From positions 1 through 10,885 of the forward strand of contig JAEZKI010000275.1 of NCBI GenBank assembly GCA_023415525.1: 10,885 bases of DNA, given 5' to 3'. The notes below the pieces were generated by a model. It searched no databases and was not told where the DNA came from. It saw only the letters and a list, made by a program, of their open reading frames with translations. Positions 6,631 through 10,885 of the stretch are shown here, in pieces. This DNA is from Bacillota bacterium. GTDB lineage: Bacteria; Bacillota; Clostridia; Lachnospirales; Cellulosilyticaceae. Position 1 is the first letter of the stretch, and each line of letters opens with the position of its first letter. The position numbers and the translations under genes are program-made.

Positions 6631-7407
6631 ATGAAGTGGGATGTGAAACTCTATGAAAAATTTAATGAGGAGCGCTTGCAACCTATTATAGATTTAATAC
6701 ATCGTATTCCAGAGGAGCAATATAAGAAGATACTAGATGTGGGGTGTGGCTCTGGAATGAGTACAGTACCATTAGTTAACAGATTTCCAAAAGCAGAAGT
6801 TATAGGAGTAGATGCTTCTAGAGAAATGCTTAACAAAGCTAAGGATAGTTGTGAAGAAATTACTTGGATACAAAAAGATTGTAGTAAACCATTAACGGAT
6901 TTAGGGACATTCGACTTAATTTTTTCCAATGCCTTTTTACAGTGGCTACAGGATCAAGAGGTATTTTTGAAAAATATAACGCAGTGCTTAAATCCTAATG
7001 GGATCCTTGCATTACAAGTGCCTAACTATGATGCAATGCCAGTGAAACAGTGTGTAGATCGTGTTATAGCCTCCTATGGTAGACGCTTTGAAGAGATAAA
7101 TAAAGGAATGTGTCATAATCATACATTACCCAACTATTACGATATACTTTCTAAGTACTATGAAGAGATTAGTATTTGGCAGACAAATTATGCCCATATT
7201 ATAGAAAGTTATGAGGCTATTGTAGAATTTGTAAGTGGAACTGGACTAAGGCCCTACCTGCAAGAGATGGAAGAAGAAGAGAAGGAGTCTTTTAAAAAGG
7301 CTTTAATAACAGAACTAAAAAAGGTATATCCTATACAAAGAAATGGCAAGATTATTTTTACCTTTGAAAGAATAGAATTTATAGCTAAAAAGAATAAAGA
7401 AATTTGA
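6631..7407 (+). CDS. tam: Tam-like SAM-dependent methyltransferase (trans-aconitate 2-methyltransferase family)
   Basis: This 258-residue class I methyltransferase resembles Escherichia coli Tam along its whole length, as I remember that sequence. Shared features are the N-terminal WDVKLYEKFNEERLQP, SAM-binding motif I ILDVGCGSGMST (about 39-50) with the acidic VIGVDAS strand end (about 58-64), DLIFSNAFLQWL (about 95-106), the LNPNGILALQVPN strand, YYDILS, and the late block GTGLRPYLQEM (about 204-214). E. coli Tam methylates trans-aconitate, a spontaneous by-product of the citrate pathway. Whether that is the substrate here is inferred from family likeness. AGAAGGGG just upstream supports the ATG at 6631. 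The gene stands alone between two terminators. A more general small-molecule methyltransferase role is the main alternative. Confidence 0.8.
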   Translation: MKWDVKLYEKFNEERLQPIIDLIHRIPEEQYKKILDVGCGSGMSTVPLVNRFPKAEVIGVDASREMLNKAKDSCEEITWIQKDCSKPLTDLGTFDLIFSNAFLQWLQDQEVFLKNITQCLNPNGILALQVPNYDAMPVKQCVDRVIASYGRRFEEINKGMCHNHTLPNYYDILSKYYEEISIWQTNYAHIIESYEAIVEFVSGTGLRPYLQEMEEEEKESFKKALITELKKVYPIQRNGKIIFTFERIEFIAKKNKEI

Positions 7408-7444
7408 AAGGATACGCTGTTCAGTTTGAATAGCGTATCCTTTT
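7407..7444 (+). terminator. terminator of the methyltransferase gene
   Basis: A 17-bp stem with one G-U pair joins 7407-7423 (AAAGGATACGCTGTTCA) to 7427-7443 around a GTT loop, and the 3' arm ends in TTTT. The stem begins at the last base of the TGA stop codon. The T tract is short, so termination may be incomplete. Confidence 0.8.
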
Positions 7445-7496
7445 GTCCATAATTCAACCATAATTGTTATTTACAATAAGATAAGGAGGTATTGCT

Positions 7497-7661
7497 ATGA
7501 AATATCCGGGTGTACCAGTAATCATGTTAACAGTAAAACTGGAGGAAGTTGCCCATCTAAAGGGATTTGAAACGCTATACAAAGGGGATGAAGCTTGTAA
7601 AAATACCAATGAGTATTGCTCTTATGGTAGCAATAGGGTTTCGGATACTTATCAGTTATAG
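7497..7661 (+). pseudogene. remnant of a response-regulator receiver domain
   Basis: A 54-codon frame starts at an ATG with a good AAGGAGG (7483-7489) and 7-nt spacing. Residues 4-25, PGVPVIMLTVKLEEVAHLKGFE, match the beta4-alpha4 part of OmpR-type receiver domains, where PVIMLTAK.EEVD...GFE is followed by GADDY and the KPF lysine. Here the likeness stops at Glu25 and neither GADDY nor KPF follows. The phosphorylated aspartate and the DNA-binding domain are missing too. A stop codon (TAA 7482) closes the frame upstream. I read this as a decayed fragment of a two-component system. The ribosome site could still let a 54-residue peptide be made. Confidence 0.6.
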
Positions 7662-7911
7662 AAAGAGTGGAGATTTGATTCATCGGAGTGTGAAGAGATT
7701 AAAAAAGTAAGCTAGAAATGAGAATAGAAAATTGAAAGGTCAACTTTTTGACAAGTCTAATGAAAACAAGAAAGCTAGTATTTAAAGAGATTTAGATTAT
7801 AAAGTGCTCTGCTTTTTTGAAAAAGTATGCTAGAAGGTGCAGTTGAATAATAAATTAACAACTCTTGGACATAATATTAGAAAACAGTTTTTTGTAGGCA
7901 GCAATAAATAA
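7561..7911 (+). pseudogene. stop-ridden reading frame with a membrane-like segment
   Basis: One frame, +1 relative to the receiver fragment, carries coding-like sequence broken by stops at 7708, 7783 and 7831 before ending at 7909. Its first part (ATG 7588 to 7710, 40 residues) has a hydrophobic stretch IPMSIALMVAIGFRILISY followed by a basic tail RKSGDLIHRSVKRLKK. No ribosome site is properly spaced before that ATG. It could be the debris of a second gene, such as the partner sensor, or a chance frame. I do not recognise the protein. Confidence 0.25.
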
Positions 7912-7933
7912 AATGAAAACTTAATCATTGAAG

Positions 7934-7981
7934 GTTTAAAGCAGTCAATAAGGTGTTAAAGTCCTAACAGGCTTGTTAAAG
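7934..7981 (+). promoter_or_regulatory. repeated half-site array, putative operator
   Basis: Three pentamers alternate in direction: TGTTA (7954-7958), TAACA (7965-7969) and TGTTA (7974-7978). The last two form the dyad TAACA-GGCT-TGTTA. In addition, TTAAAG occurs three times at exactly 20-bp steps (7936-7941, 7956-7961, 7976-7981). The array ends 12 bp before a TTGACA -35. The placement fits an activator or repressor site for the SDR operon, but the protein is unknown. Confidence 0.45.
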
Positions 7982-7993
7982 AATTAATTTAAA

Positions 7994-8022
7994 TTGACAG
8001 CTTCTTCAAAGTGCGATAACTT
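7994..8022 (+). promoter_or_regulatory. candidate promoter of the SDR/NTF2-like operon
   Basis: A perfect TTGACA (7994-7999) lies 17 bp before TAACTT (8017-8022). The -10 match is weak, which would suit a promoter that needs an activator. The leader would be about 45 nt. Confidence 0.5.
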
Positions 8023-8072
8023 AATAATCATCTTGAGGTAAGAAGACTATAAAATGATCGGAGGAATAGACA

Positions 8073-8846
8073 ATGGGAATTTATGTAATGACAGGTGGAA
8101 CAACTGGAATTGGTGCAGTAACGCGAGAAAAGCTTATAGAAGCAGGACACGAAGTATTTAATATTGACTATAAAGAAGGCGATTATTGCGCTGATTTATC
8201 TGATAAAAAAGGACGAAGAGGGGCTATCCAAGCAGTACTTAAGGAATATCCCCAGGGAATAGATGCATTAATTTGTAATGCTGGGGTGGGGCCTGTCATG
8301 CCAGCGGAGACGATTTTTTCCCTAAACTTTTTTGCCAGTATTGAATTAGCTGAGGGACTTCGTTCACTACTTAAGAAAAAGGGAGGAAATTGCGTAGTAA
8401 CTTCCTCCAATTCTATTACAACCCAAATGGTACGTATGGATTGGGTAGATATGCTTACTAATGTAATGGATGAAGAAAGGGTAATGGAGTTTGCAAAAGG
8501 GATTCCTGTTGAGAAAAGGCCATATGCTTACAGTTCTAGTAAGCATGCTTTAGCAAGATGGGTAAGACGTGTTTCACCAACCTGGGCTGTAGATGGTTTA
8601 AGAATTAATGCCATTGCACCTGGTAATACAACGACACCTATGACACAGGGGTTAACAGCTGCTCAAAAGGAAGCAGCCCTTTTAATCCCTATTCCAACCC
8701 GTTATATACAAAAGGAATTTTTAGATGCGGAAGAGATTGCTAATAGTATTGTATTTATGTCATCAAAATTAGCCAGTGGGATTAACGGAACCATACTATT
8801 TGTGGATGGAGGCATTGACGCCTTACTTCGTTCAGAAAGATTTTAG
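8073..8846 (+). CDS. SDR-family NAD-dependent dehydrogenase, 3-alpha-HSD/carbonyl reductase type
   Basis: This 257-residue short-chain dehydrogenase has the cofactor motif TGGTTGIG (7-14), Asp32 at the end of beta2 (which favours NAD(H) over NADP(H)), CNAG (68-71), Asn85, Ser112 in VVTSSN, and the catalytic Tyr153-SSS-Lys157. The gap between serine and tyrosine is about 12 residues longer than usual and filled by a helical insert (about 119-150). This insert, the 257-residue length and the Ser/Tyr/Lys positions resemble 3-alpha-hydroxysteroid dehydrogenase/carbonyl reductase of Comamonas testosteroni, from memory Ser114/Tyr155/Lys159. The substrate is unknown. A steroid, bile acid or other ketone or alcohol is possible. 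GGAGG (8060-8064) with 8-nt spacing sets the start. The NTF2-like gene follows after 11 nt, so the two are co-transcribed. Confidence 0.88.
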   Translation: MGIYVMTGGTTGIGAVTREKLIEAGHEVFNIDYKEGDYCADLSDKKGRRGAIQAVLKEYPQGIDALICNAGVGPVMPAETIFSLNFFASIELAEGLRSLLKKKGGNCVVTSSNSITTQMVRMDWVDMLTNVMDEERVMEFAKGIPVEKRPYAYSSSKHALARWVRRVSPTWAVDGLRINAIAPGNTTTPMTQGLTAAQKEAALLIPIPTRYIQKEFLDAEEIANSIVFMSSKLASGINGTILFVDGGIDALLRSERF

Positions 8847-8857
8847 GAGGAGACATT

Positions 8858-9196
8858 ATGGGAATCTTAGAAAAGTACATGGAGTGTATGAAAAAAGGAG
8901 ATAATATAGCTTTAGCCGATTTGTTTAATGCTTATGGAGTCCTTCACGATTCTTCGCTCCTTAAAATTGGTAAGGATACATTACATTTAGAGGGTAAAAT
9001 GGCTATTGAGATGATGTTTCATCATAAGTTTGGATTTAATGGTGGACCTTTTGAGATTACGGGTATTAATTATAGTTCAAAAGACACTGTAAGTTATTTC
9101 ATTAATTATGGGCAGTCTGTTGTGGCTGTTTCGGCCTTCTTAACAGAAGTGGATGAAGAAGGTAAAATAAAACGTTTAAATATTTATCCTTTATAA
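8858..9196 (+). CDS. small NTF2-like (SnoaL-type) protein
   Basis: This 112-residue protein looks like a single cone-shaped NTF2/SnoaL domain. It has an N-terminal helix (MGILEKYMECMKKGDNIALADLF), then GVLHDSS with polar His30 and Asp31 facing the expected pocket, EGKMAIEMMFHHKFGFNGG (about 45-63), and C-terminal strands ending in RLNIYPL. Proteins of this fold are isomerases, dehydratases, hydrolases or binding proteins, so an enzyme acting on the same substrate as the upstream dehydrogenase is likely but unproven. The ribosome site AGGAGGAG overlaps the SDR stop codon, which suggests translational coupling. A terminator follows. The assignment rests on fold-like pattern and context, with no decisive motif. 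Confidence 0.7.
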   Translation: MGILEKYMECMKKGDNIALADLFNAYGVLHDSSLLKIGKDTLHLEGKMAIEMMFHHKFGFNGGPFEITGINYSSKDTVSYFINYGQSVVAVSAFLTEVDEEGKIKRLNIYPL

Positions 9197-9210
9197 AAAT
9201 AGGGGAAGGG

Positions 9211-9244
9211 GCTTTGCAAAGAAGGAATGCAAAGCTTTTTTTTA
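9211..9244 (+). terminator. terminator of the SDR/NTF2-like operon
   Basis: GCTTTGCA (9211-9218) pairs perfectly with TGCAAAGC (9228-9235) around a 9-nt loop and is followed by eight T residues. It lies 15 nt after the NTF2-like stop codon. Confidence 0.9.
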
Positions 9245-9381
9245 TTTTCAAGTATTTTGTACGATAGTGCTAAAAAGAATAGGCATAGATGAAGGTTTTT
9301 GTTTCTTTGAACAAATTTGTCATTAAAAAAAGGAAATAAGGACATTATGTAGTATTACTAATAGTATGTGGGGTGATAAAA

Positions 9382-10389
9382 ATGTGTCATCGAAAAAGGC
9401 AAGAAGTGTTTGAAAAAGATAACTTATGTCCTTATGCTATGCTTGTGAGTCAGTCAAAAGGGCGGGAACGCATGGAGGAAGAGTGTGAAGTACGTACAGC
9501 TTTTCAAAGAGACCGGGATCGTATTTTACATTCTAAGGCTTTTAGGCGTATGGCCCATAAGACTCAAGTTTTTATTTCGCCAGAAGGCGATCATTATAGA
9601 ACCCGTCTTACACATACATTAGAAGTGGCTCAAATTGCACGTACCTTGTCACGCGCCCTTAAGCTAAATGAAGACTTAACAGAAGCCATAGCTTTAGGTC
9701 ATGATCTTGGACATACACCTTTTGGACATACGGGGGAACGTGTCCTTGCGGAGTTAACCCAAGGAGAATTTTCTCATAACAAGCATAGTTTACGTGTTGT
9801 TGAGAAATTAGAAAATAATGGGAAAGGCCTTAACCTTACTTATGAAGTAAGAGATGGTATCCTGAACCATCCTACCAGTGGTCAACCTCAGACCTTAGAA
9901 GGACGTGTAGTTCAAATAGCAGATAAGATTGCCTATATTAATCATGATATAGATGATGCCATAAGAGGGAGGGTTTTATCTTCAGAAGATTTGCCCCAAG
10001 CTTATAGGCAAGTGTTAGGTGACACATCCAGTGCACGTATTAATCGCATTATTATGGACATTATTAATGAGAGTCATAATAAACCTATTATTCAAATGAG
10101 TAGGCCAGTAAACGAGGCCTTTTATGGAATGCGTCGTTTTTTATTTGATAAAGTTTATATTGGCTCTTTAGCTAAAGAACAGGAAGAAAAAGCTGAACGT
10201 GTTATTCAGCAGCTATATGCCTATTATATTGAGCATTTAGAAAACTTGCCATCCAGTATTTATCTTAAACTAGAACAGGGAGACTCAAAAGAGCAGGTGG
10301 TATGTGATTATATTGCGGGTATGACAGATCGTTATGCCATTCATACCTTCTGTGATTTATTTTTCCCTGCATCTTGGCAGGTCTATTAA
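9382..10389 (+). CDS. dgt: dGTP triphosphohydrolase-like HD-domain protein
   Basis: This 335-residue protein of the dGTPase family is predicted to hydrolyse dGTP or other dNTPs to the nucleoside and triphosphate, controlling dNTP pools. The HD-domain metal ligands are visible as His78 (in RLTHTLEV), His107-Asp108 (in LGHDLGHTPFGHTGE) and Asp181 (in IADKIAY). Family hallmarks also include RTAFQRDRDRILHSKAFRRM (39-58) and the YINHDIDDAIR segment. The length suits the short bacterial dGTPase-like group, which is shorter than E. coli Dgt, and true substrate preference in this group varies. I choose ATG 9382, with GGGGTG (9370-9375) just upstream. The in-frame GTG at 9373 overlaps that site. dnaG follows after 57 nt without a terminator, a gene order common in Clostridia. 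No clean promoter was found upstream. Confidence 0.93.
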   Translation: MCHRKRQEVFEKDNLCPYAMLVSQSKGRERMEEECEVRTAFQRDRDRILHSKAFRRMAHKTQVFISPEGDHYRTRLTHTLEVAQIARTLSRALKLNEDLTEAIALGHDLGHTPFGHTGERVLAELTQGEFSHNKHSLRVVEKLENNGKGLNLTYEVRDGILNHPTSGQPQTLEGRVVQIADKIAYINHDIDDAIRGRVLSSEDLPQAYRQVLGDTSSARINRIIMDIINESHNKPIIQMSRPVNEAFYGMRRFLFDKVYIGSLAKEQEEKAERVIQQLYAYYIEHLENLPSSIYLKLEQGDSKEQVVCDYIAGMTDRYAIHTFCDLFFPASWQVY

Positions 10390-10446
10390 TAATAAGAACT
10401 AAATGAAAGATAAAACGAGGGAATGAAGAAGAAAGAAGGAGAGTAG

Positions 10447-10885
10447 ATGTATCCTCAACATGTGATTGAAGAAATTAGACAACGTAGTGATATTGTATCT
10501 ATTATCTCCGAGTATACAAGTCTTACAAAAAAGGGAGGTAATTATACAGGGCTATGTCCTTTTCACACGGAGAAAACCCCTTCCTTTTCAGTAAGTGAGG
10601 AGAAACAGCTTTACTATTGCTTTGGATGTGGTGCAGGCGGCAATGTGCTGACCTTTTTAATGCAAAAAGAAAATATGAATTTTGTGGAAGCCTTAAAGTA
10701 TTTGGCAGAGCGTGAAAATATTTCATTAGAAGAAGAGTATTTATCTCCTGAAGAAAGAGAAAGAACCCATCAACGTCAAAAGCTTTTAGAGATTTTAAAG
10801 GAAGCTGCACGTTATTTTTATTACCAATTACAGCATGAAAAATATAAAGAAGTACTGGATTATCTTTTGCAAAGAGGTTTAACAC
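10447..10885 (+). CDS. dnaG: DNA primase, N-terminal part (runs off the window)
   Basis: The first 146 codons of the replicative primase are present, and the gene continues past the window end. DnaG makes RNA primers at the replication fork together with the DnaB-type helicase. The CHC2 zinc-binding domain is complete: Cys37-x2-His40 in LCPFHTEKTPSFSV and Cys58-x2-Cys61 in YYCFGCGAGGN. It is followed by FLMQKENMNFVEALKYLAER and the linker toward the catalytic core (TOPRIM domain not reached). AAGGAG (10436-10441) with 5-nt spacing sets the ATG at 10447. It is the second gene of an operon with dgt, and in many Firmicutes the main sigma factor gene rpoD follows next. This reading frame occupies the end of the window, so the open frame on the opposite strand is not a gene. 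Confidence 0.96.
   Translation, partial: MYPQHVIEEIRQRSDIVSIISEYTSLTKKGGNYTGLCPFHTEKTPSFSVSEEKQLYYCFGCGAGGNVLTFLMQKENMNFVEALKYLAERENISLEEEYLSPEERERTHQRQKLLEILKEAARYFYYQLQHEKYKEVLDYLLQRGLT

Larger units (their letters stand above)
7662..8072 (+). other. gene-poor stretch before the SDR operon
   Basis: No intact gene is visible on either strand. The first half overlaps the stop-ridden frame and has a small inverted repeat GTCAA-CTTT-TTGAC (7739-7752). The second half holds the half-site array (7934-7981), a TTGACA promoter (7994-8022) and the SDR ribosome site GGAGG (8060-8064). Confidence 0.6.

Noticed and set aside
7748..7753. TTGACA at 7748 as a promoter
   Set aside because: No -10-like hexamer lies 16-18 bp downstream. 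TAGTAT at 7776 is 22 bp away.
8054..8072. ATG at 8054 as a start upstream of the SDR gene
   Set aside because: It is out of frame with the SDR protein and has no ribosome site. The ATG at 8073 has GGAGG at 8-nt spacing and yields the family N-terminus.
9309..9321. GAACAAATTTGTC upstream of dgt as a LexA (SOS) box
   Set aside because: The core ACAAATTTGT is a palindrome, but the Gram-positive LexA pattern GAAC-N4-GTTC is not met. It is more likely chance in AT-rich DNA.
9373..9381. GTG at 9373 as start of dgt
   Set aside because: It overlaps the only ribosome-site-like sequence (GGGGTG). The ATG at 9382 is correctly spaced.
10523..10885. Open frame on the minus strand at the window end
   Set aside because: It lies opposite dnaG, whose CHC2 zinc motif and ribosome site are unmistakable. 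It is a shadow of that gene.

Overview
The window is AT-rich, bacterial and gene-dense, with almost every gene on the + strand. Strong AGGAGG ribosome sites, a T-box leader, many U-tailed terminators, a long single-chain glycyl-tRNA synthetase, pyruvate phosphate dikinase and a dgt-dnaG pair all point to a low-GC Clostridia genome (Firmicutes). My guess is Lachnospirales or a Cellulosilyticum-like relative, but this is inference without a database search.

Layout. 1-320: a tRNA-Leu(CAA) gene on the minus strand with a weak promoter, then a promoter and a tandem ribosome-site leader on the + strand. 320-1756: a two-gene operon of an ECF-type sigma factor and its membrane zinc-finger anti-sigma factor. 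1765-2027: the operon terminator runs directly into a strong promoter and a compact glycine T-box riboswitch that controls glyS (2054-3439). 3440-3811: terminator, AT-rich spacer, extended -10 promoter and a long hairpin leader before ppdK (3812-6439). 6451-7444: terminator, an inverted repeat, a Tam-like SAM methyltransferase and a hairpin that starts at its stop codon. 7445-8072: a gene-poor stretch holding what looks like a broken response-regulator receiver domain, a stop-ridden reading frame, and an array of TGTTA/TAACA half-sites next to a TTGACA promoter. 8073-9196: a two-gene operon of an SDR dehydrogenase of the 3-alpha-hydroxysteroid dehydrogenase/carbonyl reductase type and a small NTF2-like protein. 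9382-10885: dgt and the start of dnaG, which runs off the window.

How the genes relate. Most of the window is core housekeeping: translation (tRNA-Leu, GlyRS), PEP/pyruvate interconversion (PPDK), nucleotide and replication functions (dGTPase-like, primase). The accessory parts are the sigma/anti-sigma module, the methyltransferase, and the SDR/NTF2-like operon behind a decayed two-component fragment. No mobile element, CRISPR array or phage gene is visible. The best candidates for something undescribed are the SDR plus NTF2-like pair with its half-site array and the hairpin leader of ppdK.
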